Part shown: in pieces, positions 8,309 through 16,256 of the stretch
Layout: every line of letters begins with the position of its first letter
Position numbering within the stretch: position 1 is the first letter of the stretch
Assembly: GCA_036675815.1 (NCBI GenBank)
Contig: JAKFEE010000040.1
Coordinates: forward strand, 5,620-69,619
DNA length: 64,000 nt
Direction of reading: 5' to 3'
Source: JAKFEE01 sp036675815
GTDB taxonomy: Bacteria; Pseudomonadota; Alphaproteobacteria; Rhodospirillales; Magnetospirillaceae
Position numbers and translations under genes: made by a program
Notes under the pieces: generated by a model
Databases searched by the model: none
Told to the model about the DNA's origin: nothing
What the model saw: only the letters and a program-made list of their open reading frames with translations

Positions 8309-8895
8309 TCATCCGCCGGAGATGCCATCCATGGATGCATATAATTTAGGGAAGTAAGCGGCGTCAATGTGGTCAAAAAAGTTTGCTATATCGGTTACAA
8401 CTATGTATTTGTATTCTTTTTGGAACTTAAATATCTTTTTTTGAAATGCAAGCCACGACATTGTACTGCCGTACTCTGCCTCCTCGATTCGATTCACCCT
8501 AGATTTACTAAATAGGTGACTTTGGGGTTGATAATAAGCATTGCTCGACGGTGCAGCACGAATGACCTGCGCCAGAATTGCATTCACCGCACATTGAAGG
8601 ACTAGCGCGTCCACCGCGTTTGGGACGGACAGAAGCCTGCACAGCCCTTTCGATTTTCCAGTCGGACACGCAGGGGGCGCTGCGGTCTATAGGCACCTGA
8701 AGCTAAGTCGCTTCTTGCTTGATCTAAGTGCCGACTCAAGTTGAGGTGAACATCTTGAAAATCAAGCAGGTCAACGACCACCTGCTTTCGGTTGGCTGCT
8801 CTTATGTGATTAGCCCATATTGAAGTAAGGATCTTCTTTGAAAAGAAGGGCGACAAACGCCTCCATCTATTCTCAAAACGAGGCGATATGTCCAT
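8309..8895 (-). pseudogene. Reverse transcriptase N-terminal remnant (frameshifted, truncated)
   Basis: Two minus-strand frames join into one RT-like protein. The first runs from the ATG at 8895 to near 8645 (…HLDQARSDLASGAYRPQRP…ENRKG); the second continues as LCRLLSVPNAVDALVLQ and ends at 8309. A single missing base near 8645 accounts for the switch. The join restores an RT N-terminus up to motif A, VVTDIANFFDHID, with the first catalytic Asp. The rest of the palm, including the YXDD motif, is absent. The sequence resembles stand-alone RTs of the defence (DRT/Abi/UG) kind more than group II intron RTs, but I cannot name a class. The stretch is clearly AT-richer than its flanks. Bases 8169-8308, between higA and the remnant, hold nothing I recognise apart from an unassigned 34-codon minus frame (8224-8328). 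Confidence 0.75.
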
Positions 8896-8970
8896 AGTCC
8901 CACCCCATACATTTAACCCACCTTTAACTCCTTATCGCCTTACGCGCAAGCTGCCGTCCAAATGCCGAAA

Positions 8971-8990
8971 GAGCGCCGTCGCCGGCGCTC
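8971..8990 (-). terminator. Likely terminator of methylmalonyl-CoA mutase gene
   Basis: Perfect 7-bp stem GAGCGCC/GGCGCTC with a 6-base loop, 31 bases past the mutase stop codon. Read leftward it is followed by TTTCGGCATTT, a poor U-tract. Confidence 0.55.
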
Positions 8991-9021
8991 CTCTCTCGTC
9001 CTCACCCACTGAAGCGGCCGC

Positions 9022-11178
9022 TTACTCCGCCGCCTGCTTCCGATGCGTCCGCACGATCTCCAGAATCTGCGCCGCCGCCTGCGGGATGTTGGTGCCCGGG
9101 CCGTACACCGCCGACACGCCGGCGGCGAGCAGGAAATCATAGTCCTGGGGCGGGATGACGCCGCCGCACACCACGATGATGTCGTCGCCGCCCATGGCGC
9201 GGATGTGCTCGATCATCTGCGGCACCAGGGTCTTGTGGCCGGCGGCGAGGCTGGAGGCGGCGACGACGTGGACGTCGTTCTCGATGGCCTGGCGCGCCGC
9301 CTCTTCCGGGGTCTGGAACAAGGGGCCGACGTCGACGTCGAAGCCGATATCGGCGAAGGCGGTGGCCACCACCTTGGCGCCGCGGTCGTGGCCGTCCTGG
9401 CCCATCTTGACCACCAGCATGCGCGGGCGGCGGCCCTCGGCGGCGGCGAAGGCCTCGACCTCGGCCTTGATCTGGGCGAAGCCCTCGTCGCCGGCATAGA
9501 CACCGCCATAGACGCCCGAGATCGAGCGGATCACGGCGCGGTGGCGGGTGAACGGCTTCTCCAGGGCGTCGGAAATCTCACCCAGGCTGGCCCGCGCCCG
9601 GCTGGCGACCACCGACAGCTCGAGCAGGTTGCCCTGGCCCGATTCCGCAGCCTGGGTCAGCGCCGCCAGCGCCGCCTGGCATTTGGCCTCGTCGCGGCTG
9701 GCGCGCATCTTGTTGAGCCGGGCGATCTGGCCCTCGCGCACCTTGGCGTTGTCGACCTCGAGCAGCGGAATCTGCGCCTCTTCCTTGGGCTGGTACTTGT
9801 TGACGCCGACGACGACCTCCTCGCCCTTGTCGACGCGGGCCTGGCGGCGGGCGGCGGCCTCCTCGATCTTCATCTTGGGCATGCCGGATTCGACCGCCTT
9901 GGTCATGCCGCCCAGCTCCTCGACCTCCTGGATCAGCTTCCAGGCTTCCTCGGCCAGGCTGTTGGTCAGGCTCTCGACGTAATAGCTGCCGGCCAGCGGG
10001 TCGACCACATGCGGGATGCCGGTTTCCTCGGCGATGATCAGCTGGGTGTTGCGGGCGATGCGGGCCGAGAACGGGGTGGGGAGGGCGATCGCCTCGTCGA
10101 GCGCATTGGTGTGCAAGGACTGGGTGCCGCCGAGCACCGCCGCCATCGCCTCGATGGTGGTGCGCACCACGTTGTTGTAGGCGTCCTTCTCGGTGAGGCT
10201 CACGCCCGAGGTCTGGCAGTGGGTGCGCAGCGCCATGCTCATCGGGTTCTTCGGCTCGAACTGGCTGATCAGACGCGCCCACAACAGGCGCGCGGCGCGC
10301 AGCTTGGCGACTTCCATGAAGAAGTTCATGCCGATGGCGAAGAAGAAGCTCAGGCGGCCGGCGAAATCGTCGATCTTGAGGCCGCGGGCCAGCGCATAGC
10401 GCACGTATTCGAGGCCGTCGGCCAGGGTGAAGGCCAGTTCCTGCACCGCCGTCGCCCCGGCTTCCTGCATGTGGTAGCCGGAGATCGAGATCGAGTTGAA
10501 CTTCGGCATGTGCTGCGAGGTGTAGGCGATGATGTCGGCGACGATGCGCATCGAGGGCGTCGGCGGGTAGATATAGGTGTTGCGGACCATGAACTCCTTG
10601 AGGATGTCGTTCTGGATGGTCCCCGACAGCTTGTCCTGCGAGACGCCCTGCTCTTCCGCGGCGACGATGTAGCCGGCCAGCACGGGAAGCACGGCGCCGT
10701 TCATGGTCATCGACACGCTCATCTTGTCGAGCGGGATGCCGTCGAATAGGATCTTCATGTCCTCGACGGAATCGATGGCGACACCGGCCTTGCCGACATC
10801 GCCGACGACGCGCGGATGGTCGCTGTCGTAGCCGCGGTGGGTGGCGAGGTCGAAGGCCACCGATAGCCCCATCTGGCCGGCGGCGAGGTTGGCGCGGTAG
10901 AAGGCGTTGGAGTCCTCGGCGGTCGAGAAGCCGGCATATTGGCGGATGGTCCAAGGCCGATGCGCATACATCGTCGCGCGCGGGCCGCGGACGAAGGGCG
11001 GGAAGCCGGGCAGCGTGTCCACATGCTGAATGTTCTCAAGATCGGCGGCGGTGTAGAGCGGCTTGACCTTGATGCCCTCCGGCGTGTGCCAGTCGAGCTT
11101 GCCCAGGCTGTCGGACTTGACGTCCTTTTTCGCCAGGGCCTGCCAGTCGGCCAGGGTCTTTTTCGCAAACTCGCTCAT
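9022..11178 (-). CDS. scpA: Methylmalonyl-CoA mutase, large subunit type
   Basis: Adenosylcobalamin-dependent isomerase that interconverts (R)-methylmalonyl-CoA and succinyl-CoA. 718 residues, as in the homodimeric or large-subunit enzymes. The N-terminal TIM barrel includes RGPRATMYAHRPWTIRQYAG, and the C-terminal B12 domain carries DGHDRG with the cobalt-ligating His597. The ATG at 11178 has AGGAG seven bases upstream; an upstream extension to 11319 is non-homologous. No separate small subunit or MeaB chaperone gene is next to it. With mcl1 and mcl2 at 12.9-15.1 kb it fits an ethylmalonyl-CoA pathway. The cobST genes at 16-19 kb serve synthesis of its cofactor. Confidence 0.97.
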   Translation of the reverse strand: MSEFAKKTLADWQALAKKDVKSDSLGKLDWHTPEGIKVKPLYTAADLENIQHVDTLPGFPPFVRGPRATMYAHRPWTIRQYAGFSTAEDSNAFYRANLAAGQMGLSVAFDLATHRGYDSDHPRVVGDVGKAGVAIDSVEDMKILFDGIPLDKMSVSMTMNGAVLPVLAGYIVAAEEQGVSQDKLSGTIQNDILKEFMVRNTYIYPPTPSMRIVADIIAYTSQHMPKFNSISISGYHMQEAGATAVQELAFTLADGLEYVRYALARGLKIDDFAGRLSFFFAIGMNFFMEVAKLRAARLLWARLISQFEPKNPMSMALRTHCQTSGVSLTEKDAYNNVVRTTIEAMAAVLGGTQSLHTNALDEAIALPTPFSARIARNTQLIIAEETGIPHVVDPLAGSYYVESLTNSLAEEAWKLIQEVEELGGMTKAVESGMPKMKIEEAAARRQARVDKGEEVVVGVNKYQPKEEAQIPLLEVDNAKVREGQIARLNKMRASRDEAKCQAALAALTQAAESGQGNLLELSVVASRARASLGEISDALEKPFTRHRAVIRSISGVYGGVYAGDEGFAQIKAEVEAFAAAEGRRPRMLVVKMGQDGHDRGAKVVATAFADIGFDVDVGPLFQTPEEAARQAIENDVHVVAASSLAAGHKTLVPQMIEHIRAMGGDDIIVVCGGVIPPQDYDFLLAAGVSAVYGPGTNIPQAAAQILEIVRTHRKQAAE

Positions 11179-11317
11179 CTCACGCTCCTGCACCCGCGAA
11201 GTGGCGCGTATATAACAACATCGGTGTCTATGAGTCCACGCGCCACCAACACCTTCGGGCGGGCGGGCCGCCGAAGGCACGGTTGACAGCCGCGCCGCCG
11301 CCGCGCAGCTTCGCCGC

Positions 11318-12175
11318 ATGAGCTTTCTCGATCATATCCGCGCCTGCAACGCCTACGACCCCACCCGCTTTCGCCCCCTTTGCATCGACGGCCACACCCT
11401 GGGATGGCTGCGCCGGGACTTCGCGTCCCTGCTGGCCCGGTTCCCCGAGGTGTTCGATGCCGGCGGCGACGCCGTACATCTGTCCGCGCGCCTGACCACG
11501 CCCCGGCGGCGCACCGACGCCGTGCATGCGGTGGTAGACAGGCTGGCGGCGGATGGCCTGTGCAAGCCGCGCCGCGGCGAACAGTATCCGGTGGCGCCGG
11601 CGTTCGGGAGGCCGCCGCTGATGCTGCTCGACCGCGCCGTCGTCGCCCATTTCGGCGTGCGCGCTTACGGCCTGCACGTCAACGGCTATGTGCGCACGCC
11701 CGCGGGCCTGTCGCTGTGGATCGGCACGCGGGCCACGGACAAGCCGGTGGCGCCGGGCAAGCTCGACAACATGATCGCTGGCGGCCAGCCGGCGGGGCTG
11801 TCGCTGGCCGAGAACCTGCGCAAGGAAGCCCAGGAAGAAGCCGACCTGCCCGACGCGCTGATCGCGCGCTGCATCCCCGTCGGGGCGCTGACCTACTGCT
11901 TCGAGAACGCGCACGGGCTCAAGCCCGACACCCTGTTCATCTACGACCTCGAGGTTCCCGCCGCGTTCACGCCGCGCAACACCGACGGCGAGATCGACGC
12001 CTTCACACTGATGCCGGTGGAGGAAGTGGCCGAGCGCGTGCGCACCACCGATGATTTCAAGTTCAACGTCAACCTGGTCATCATCGACTTCCTCATCCGC
12101 CACGGCCTGCTGCGCCCCGACGACGAACCGGACTACCTGGAAATGGTACAAGGATTGCGCCTGCCGGGGCCGTGA
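11318..12175 (+). CDS. Nudix hydrolase with N-terminal DUF4743 domain
   Basis: 285-residue protein of the thiamine-pyrophosphokinase-related Nudix group (plant NUDT20/24 and yeast YJR142W are relatives). Residues 1-115 form the DUF4743-like part. The Nudix box lies near 155-177 (GGQPAGLSLAENL, then RKEAQEEADL) and has the REXXEE-type metal-binding glutamates. Relatives hydrolyse oxidised thiamine diphosphates or other nucleoside diphosphate derivatives; the substrate here is unknown. It is divergent from the mutase gene, with 139 bases between the start codons. Confidence 0.85.
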   Translation: MSFLDHIRACNAYDPTRFRPLCIDGHTLGWLRRDFASLLARFPEVFDAGGDAVHLSARLTTPRRRTDAVHAVVDRLAADGLCKPRRGEQYPVAPAFGRPPLMLLDRAVVAHFGVRAYGLHVNGYVRTPAGLSLWIGTRATDKPVAPGKLDNMIAGGQPAGLSLAENLRKEAQEEADLPDALIARCIPVGALTYCFENAHGLKPDTLFIYDLEVPAAFTPRNTDGEIDAFTLMPVEEVAERVRTTDDFKFNVNLVIIDFLIRHGLLRPDDEPDYLEMVQGLRLPGP

Positions 12176-12200
12176 TGCGCGTCTGGTGGGGGACGCCGAC

Positions 12201-12518
12201 ATGACTTATCTTATCGGCATGAGCACACTCGATGAGGTCATCGCGGCATTGCGCGGTAACCAGGCGGAGCTCCGCCGCCATGGCGTGCTGCATGCGGGGG
12301 TGTTCGGCTCGATCGCCCGACGCGACGATCGCCCCGACAGCGATGTGGACGTGCTGGTGGAACTCGATCCCGACGCGTCCATTGGGCTGTACGAGCTGGT
12401 AAGACTGGAGCGTTTTTTGAAGGAGAGCCTGGGCCGAACCGTCGATATCGCGAATAGGCGCACCTTGAAACCTCGAATTCGTCCCAACATAGAACGGGAC
12501 CTCGTCAATGCCTTCTAA
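12201..12518 (+). CDS. mntA: MNT-type nucleotidyltransferase antitoxin (MntA-like)
   Basis: 105-residue minimal nucleotidyltransferase. It carries the exact GSX10DXD signature: Gly36-Ser37, ten residues, then Asp48-Val-Asp50. In characterised MntA/HepT pairs the antitoxin adds AMP to a Tyr of the HEPN toxin and silences it. The next gene is a HEPN protein whose start overlaps this stop by 11 bases, the classic paired layout. The ATG at 12201 follows GGTGGGGG; 12219 is an alternative. It sits between a metabolic Nudix gene and mcl1, so the pair looks like an insertion. Confidence 0.88.
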   Translation: MTYLIGMSTLDEVIAALRGNQAELRRHGVLHAGVFGSIARRDDRPDSDVDVLVELDPDASIGLYELVRLERFLKESLGRTVDIANRRTLKPRIRPNIERDLVNAF

Positions 12519-12855
12519 GGATCCTCGGCAGCGGCTGCAGGATATTATCGAGGCGATCGATCACATTTCATTATTTCGGAGCGGCCACGGCAGTGCCGCA
12601 TCGCTACGGACAGACATCAAGAGTTATCGCGCCATCGAGCGCTGCATCGAAATCATCAGTGAGGCTGCTGCCAAGCTTGGGCCAGAAGCGGAGCAACTTT
12701 GCCCCGATATTCCATGGCCGGATGTGCGCGGAATGGGAAACTGGCTGCGCCATGGCTATGACGCCGTCGACCTCGACATCATCTGGAAAACTGCCGTACA
12801 CGACCTTCCTGTATCGCGACACGCCTGCGAGCGGGCGCTGTCGCACGACGCTTGA
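12508..12855 (+). CDS. hepT: HEPN-domain (DUF86) RNase toxin, HepT-like
   Basis: 115-residue HEPN protein and presumed toxin of the MNT/HEPN (type VII) pair. The active site of HepT proteins is RX4-6H followed by XY. Here the stretch reads R74-GMGNWLR-H82-G-Y84. The HXY end, with the Tyr that partner enzymes modify, is intact, but the Arg is eight residues before the His and a Gly stands at the usual Arg place. I recall this GN-LRH-Y form from other DUF86 proteins, so it may be a subfamily trait and not a defect. The gene is translationally coupled to mntA. Confidence 0.85.
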   Translation: MPSKDPRQRLQDIIEAIDHISLFRSGHGSAASLRTDIKSYRAIERCIEIISEAAAKLGPEAEQLCPDIPWPDVRGMGNWLRHGYDAVDLDIIWKTAVHDLPVSRHACERALSHDA

Positions 12856-12944
12856 ATGAGCCTTTTCGCCCTCCACCCTTGCGCCTGCCCTTGCGGCGCA
12901 GCAATATCGGCCTCCCCTGTTGCAACCAGACCGATGGACGTTCG

Positions 12945-13994
12945 ATGACCGTGAAGCCTGCCAAGAAATTCTTCGAGCCGCTGGCCATCGGCGCGCCGCA
13001 GCCCTATCGCGAGCTGCCGGTGGCGCTGGAGCGCATGATCCACTTCGTCCCACCGCACATCGAGAAGATGCGGGCGCGCATTCCCGAGATGGCCAAGCAG
13101 GTCGACGTCCTGCTCGGCAACCTCGAAGACGCCATTCCCGCCGACCAAAAAGAGGCGGCGCGCAAGGGCTTCATCGAGGCGGCCACGGCCACCGACTTCG
13201 GCGACTGCAGCCTGTGGACGCGGGTCAACTGCCTGAACTCGCCGTGGTTCCTGGACGACGTCAACCAGGTGGTCGCCGCCGCCGGCAACAAGCTCGACGT
13301 CATCATGCTGCCCAAGGTCGAGGGTCCCTGGGACATCCATTTCCTCGACCAGTTGCTGGCCCAGTTGGAAGCCCGCCACAACGTCAAGAAGCCGATCCTC
13401 ATCCACGCCATCCTGGAGACGGCGCTGGGAGTGTCCAACGTCGAGGCCATCGCCGCCGCCAGCCCGCGCATGCACGGCATGAGCCTGGGCCCGGCCGACC
13501 TGTCGGCCAGCCGCGGCATGAAGACGACGCGCGTCGGCGGCGGCCATCCGTTCTACGGCGTGCTGGAAGACGTCAAAGAAGGCCGCTCCGAGCGTACCTT
13601 GTTCCAGCAGGACCTGTGGCACTACACCATCGCCAAGATGGTCGACGCCTGCCAGTCCAACGGCATCAAGGCCTTCTACGGCCCCTTCGGTGATTTCTCC
13701 GACGACACCGCCTGCGAGGCGCAGTTCCGCAATGCCTTCCTGCTCGGCTGCGTCGGCGCGTGGTCGCTCCATCCCAAGCAGATCGACATCGCCAAGCGGG
13801 TGTTCAGCCCCGAGGTGAACGAGGTGCTGTTCGCCAAGAAGATCCTGGAGGCCATGCCCGACGGCAGCGGCGCCGTGATGATCGACGGCAAGATGCAGGA
13901 CGACGCCACCTGGAAGCAGGCCAAGGTCATCGTCGATCTGGCCAAGCGCGTCGCCGCGCGCGATCCCGAGATGGCGAAGGCCTACGGGCTGTAG
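12945..13994 (+). CDS. mcl1: L-malyl-CoA/beta-methylmalyl-CoA lyase
   Basis: 349-residue CitE-superfamily lyase that cleaves beta-methylmalyl-CoA to glyoxylate and propionyl-CoA and malyl-CoA to glyoxylate and acetyl-CoA, steps of the ethylmalonyl-CoA pathway. Key motifs are the acidic NLEDAIP (residues about 59-65), LPKVEGPWD, and ILETALGVSNVEAIA with the metal-binding Glu. The C-terminal extension beyond the barrel is typical of Mcl1. I chose the ATG at 12945 because MTVKPAKKFFEPL matches the family start. A second CitE-family gene follows after a repeat-filled gap, so the two work in one pathway. Confidence 0.9.
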   Translation: MTVKPAKKFFEPLAIGAPQPYRELPVALERMIHFVPPHIEKMRARIPEMAKQVDVLLGNLEDAIPADQKEAARKGFIEAATATDFGDCSLWTRVNCLNSPWFLDDVNQVVAAAGNKLDVIMLPKVEGPWDIHFLDQLLAQLEARHNVKKPILIHAILETALGVSNVEAIAAASPRMHGMSLGPADLSASRGMKTTRVGGGHPFYGVLEDVKEGRSERTLFQQDLWHYTIAKMVDACQSNGIKAFYGPFGDFSDDTACEAQFRNAFLLGCVGAWSLHPKQIDIAKRVFSPEVNEVLFAKKILEAMPDGSGAVMIDGKMQDDATWKQAKVIVDLAKRVAARDPEMAKAYGL

Positions 13995-14000
13995 GCGGGT

Positions 14001-14163
14001 TACCACAGGGGCACAGAGAAGTATTTTTTCCGTCATTCCCGCGAAAGCGGGAATCCATTGACTCGGGCCTGTCCGTAATCGGCGCGGCCTCTGGAAAATG
14101 GATGCCCGCTTCTGCGGGCATGACGATCCCTGCCTTCTCTGTGCCTCTGCGTCTCTGTGTGGT
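14001..14163. repeat. C-type palindromic repeat (C1) with an A-type element inside
   Basis: The outer arms are about 21 bases (14001-14021, with GGGGCACAGAGAAG) and 31 bases (14133-14163, with CTTCTCTGTGCCTCTGCG). They are inverted and related to the arms at 46725-46842 and 41791-41929. The left arm lacks about ten bases compared with the right. The middle is filled by the A element at 14031-14125. The whole lies between mcl1 and mcl2. Confidence 0.75.
14031..14125. repeat. A-type double-hairpin repeat (A1)
   Basis: Two hairpins in inverted orientation bound a 95-bp element: the first at 14031-14057 and the second at 14099-14125. The second, read backwards, matches the first at nearly every base. 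The first holds ATTCCC-N8-GGGAAT (14035-14054), the same pattern as the neisserial dRS3 repeat. Related copies are at 29861 and 38219. Confidence 0.8.
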
Positions 14164-14184
14164 GAACAACGGCGGTACCACGCC

Positions 14185-15090
14185 ATGACCCGACCTTTCC
14201 GCCTTTACCGCAGCACGTTGTCGGTGCCCGGCAGCCGGCCGGAGCGCTTCGCCAAGGCGATCGCCTCGGCGGCCGACGTCGTTCTGATCGATCTGGAAGA
14301 CACGGTGGCGCCCGCCGAGAAGCCGGCGGCGCGGGGGCAGGTCGTGCAGGCGTTGACCACGCAGGAGCTGGGATCGAAGCCGCTGGCGGTGCGCATCAAC
14401 GGCCTCGATACGCCATGGTGGTACCGCGACGCCATCGACCTGATCGAGCAGGGCGGCGAACGTCTGGACCTGCTGATGATTCCCAAGGTCGGCCGGCCCG
14501 AGGACGTCTACGCCGTCGAGGTCCTGGTCAGCCAGTGCGAAAGTGCGGCGGGGCGCCGCAAGCCGCTGGGCCTGTTGCTGCTGATCGAAAGTGCCGCCGG
14601 CATCGCCAACGTCGAGGCCATCGCCGCCGCGGCCGGTGCGCGTACCGAGGCCCTGTATTTCGGCGCCGGCGACTATGCCGCCTCGACCGGCGCCCGCACC
14701 ACCGTCATCGGCGCCCCCGGCCTCGGCTACGACTTCGCCCTGGCGCGCCTGGTGGCTGCCGCGCGCGCTCACGGTCTCCAGCCCGTGGACGGCCCCTATG
14801 CCGACGTCAAGGACGATGCGGGGCTCGACACCATGGCCAGGAAGGCGGCGGAGCTCGGCTGCGAAGGCAAATGGGTCATCCATCCCGGCCAGGTCGAAGC
14901 CATCAATCGCGCCTTCAGCCCCACCGAAACCGAGCTGGCGCAGGCCACACGCATTCTCGATGCCATGCGTCAGGCGGCCGATGCGGGCCAGGCCGCGGTG
15001 ACGCTCGACGGTCGCATGATCGACGTCGCTTCCCTCCGCCAGGCCGACGTTATCGTGCGCAAGGCGAAGGCCTGCGGCATGGCGGTCTAG
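14185..15090 (+). CDS. mcl2: CitE-family lyase, probable (3S)-malyl-CoA thioesterase
   Basis: 301-residue HpcH/HpaI-CitE family protein. Motifs include RSTLSVPGSRPERFAKA, IDLEDTVAP, VRINGLDTPWWYRD and LLLIESAAGIANVEAIA. In Rhodobacter the second malyl-CoA lyase paralogue is a malyl-CoA thioesterase that releases malate, and the placement directly after mcl1 argues for that role. A citrate-lyase-like or citramalyl-CoA lyase activity cannot be excluded from sequence. The ATG at 14185 is just past the C1 repeat, so mcl1-mcl2 cotranscription would have to read through that structure. Confidence 0.82.
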   Translation: MTRPFRLYRSTLSVPGSRPERFAKAIASAADVVLIDLEDTVAPAEKPAARGQVVQALTTQELGSKPLAVRINGLDTPWWYRDAIDLIEQGGERLDLLMIPKVGRPEDVYAVEVLVSQCESAAGRRKPLGLLLLIESAAGIANVEAIAAAAGARTEALYFGAGDYAASTGARTTVIGAPGLGYDFALARLVAAARAHGLQPVDGPYADVKDDAGLDTMARKAAELGCEGKWVIHPGQVEAINRAFSPTETELAQATRILDAMRQAADAGQAAVTLDGRMIDVASLRQADVIVRKAKACGMAV

Positions 15091-15150
15091 CCCTGATCTG
15101 CCGTTTGTGGTAGACGCACCGCATAACTCCATCCTCGGGTGCGGAACGGC

Positions 15151-16104
15151 ATGAACTTCCTCGAATTCGAAAAGCCTATCGCCGAGCTTGAAGGCAAGAT
15201 CGAGGAACTGCGCCATCTGGCCGATTCCGACGAGCTGAATATCGCCGAAGAGGTGGGCAAGCTGCAGGGCAAGGTGCAGAAGCTGCTGGTCTCCACCTAT
15301 GCCAAGCTGACGCCGTGGCAGAAGACGCTGGTGGCCCGCCACCCCGACCGGCCGCACTTCCGCGACTATATCCAGGGGCTGATTGAGGATTTCACGCCGC
15401 TCGCCGGTGACCGCGCCTTCGCCGAGGACCGCGCCATCGTCGGCGGCATCGGCCGCCTCCGCGGCCGCTCGGTCATGGTCATTGGCCATGAGAAGGGCCA
15501 CGACACCGAGACGCGCGTGCGCCACAATTTCGGCATGGCCCGCCCCGAAGGCTACCGCAAGGCCAGGCGCCTGATGGAAATGGCGGCGCACTTCCAGCTA
15601 CCCATCATCACCCTCGTCGACACCGCCGGCGCCTATCCGGGGGTCGACGCCGAGGCGCGCGGCCAGGCCGAAGCCATCGCCCGTTGCATCGAGACCTGCC
15701 TGGACGTGCGGGTCCCGCTGATCAGCGCCATCATCGGCGAGGGCGGCTCGGGCGGGGCCATTGCCCTGGCCACCGGCAACAGCGTACTGATGCTCGAGCA
15801 TGCCATCTATTCGGTCATCAGCCCCGAAGGCTGTGCCGGCATTCTGTGGCGCCGTGGCGAGAACGCCAAGGACGCAGCCGAGGCCCTCAAACTGACCGCG
15901 CAGGACCTGCAGAAGCTCGCCGTCATCGACGCCATCGTGCCGGAACCGCTGGGTGGTGCGCATCGCGACAAGGCGCAGACGATGACCGGGCTGGGCGACG
16001 CCGTGGAGAAGGCGCTGCATGAGTGTTCCGGCGTCGAGGGCGGCGTGCTGCGCGCCCAGCGGCGGGAGAAATTCCTGGCGATGGGCAAGCAGGGCCTGCA
16101 CTGA
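15151..16104 (+). CDS. accA: Acetyl-CoA carboxylase carboxyltransferase subunit alpha
   Basis: 317-residue alpha subunit of the carboxyltransferase that makes malonyl-CoA for fatty acid synthesis, acting with AccD. The start MNFLEFEKPIAELEGKIEEL is the family's. The crotonase-fold signatures VIGHEKGHDT, TLVDTAGAYPG and GEGGSGGAIAL are present. I prefer the ATG at 15151 over an in-frame GTG at 15139. accD is not nearby. It lies 60 bases after mcl2 and may be read with it, which would link acetyl-CoA use in both directions, but this is only spacing evidence. Confidence 0.97.
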   Translation: MNFLEFEKPIAELEGKIEELRHLADSDELNIAEEVGKLQGKVQKLLVSTYAKLTPWQKTLVARHPDRPHFRDYIQGLIEDFTPLAGDRAFAEDRAIVGGIGRLRGRSVMVIGHEKGHDTETRVRHNFGMARPEGYRKARRLMEMAAHFQLPIITLVDTAGAYPGVDAEARGQAEAIARCIETCLDVRVPLISAIIGEGGSGGAIALATGNSVLMLEHAIYSVISPEGCAGILWRRGENAKDAAEALKLTAQDLQKLAVIDAIVPEPLGGAHRDKAQTMTGLGDAVEKALHECSGVEGGVLRAQRREKFLAMGKQGLH

Positions 16105-16175
16105 TCGCGACCGCCATAATCCCGCCACGAGCCTTCGCCACAATCACCGTAACGAAGGCAGGAAAGGACGGCGGG

Positions 16176-16256
16176 ATGCCCGGTTACCAACGATTCCTGA
16201 TGCGGCTCTGGCAATTTGTGGTGGGGCAGCGCGGCCTTGGCGGCAGCCGTCGCTGA
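16176..16256 (+). CDS. Possible 26-residue peptide (weak)
   Basis: A very short frame begins at an ATG at 16176 and ends directly before the convergent cobT stop. It follows AAAGGA about ten bases upstream. The peptide is basic with an aromatic middle (QRFLMRLWQFVV). It resembles nothing I know. It could be chance; I list it because it is the only content of the accA-cobT gap. Confidence 0.2.
   Translation: MPGYQRFLMRLWQFVVGQRGLGGSRR

Noticed and set aside
9043..10749. 568-codon open frame antisense to the mutase gene
   Set aside because: Composition is typical of an antisense shadow (repeated Gly, His, Ala, Leu) and the mutase on the other strand is unmistakable.
14031..14125. A1 as a simple terminator of mcl1
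   Set aside because: There is no U-tract, the element is bounded by inverted hairpins, and copies occur at unrelated places including inside an operon, so it is a repeat element first.
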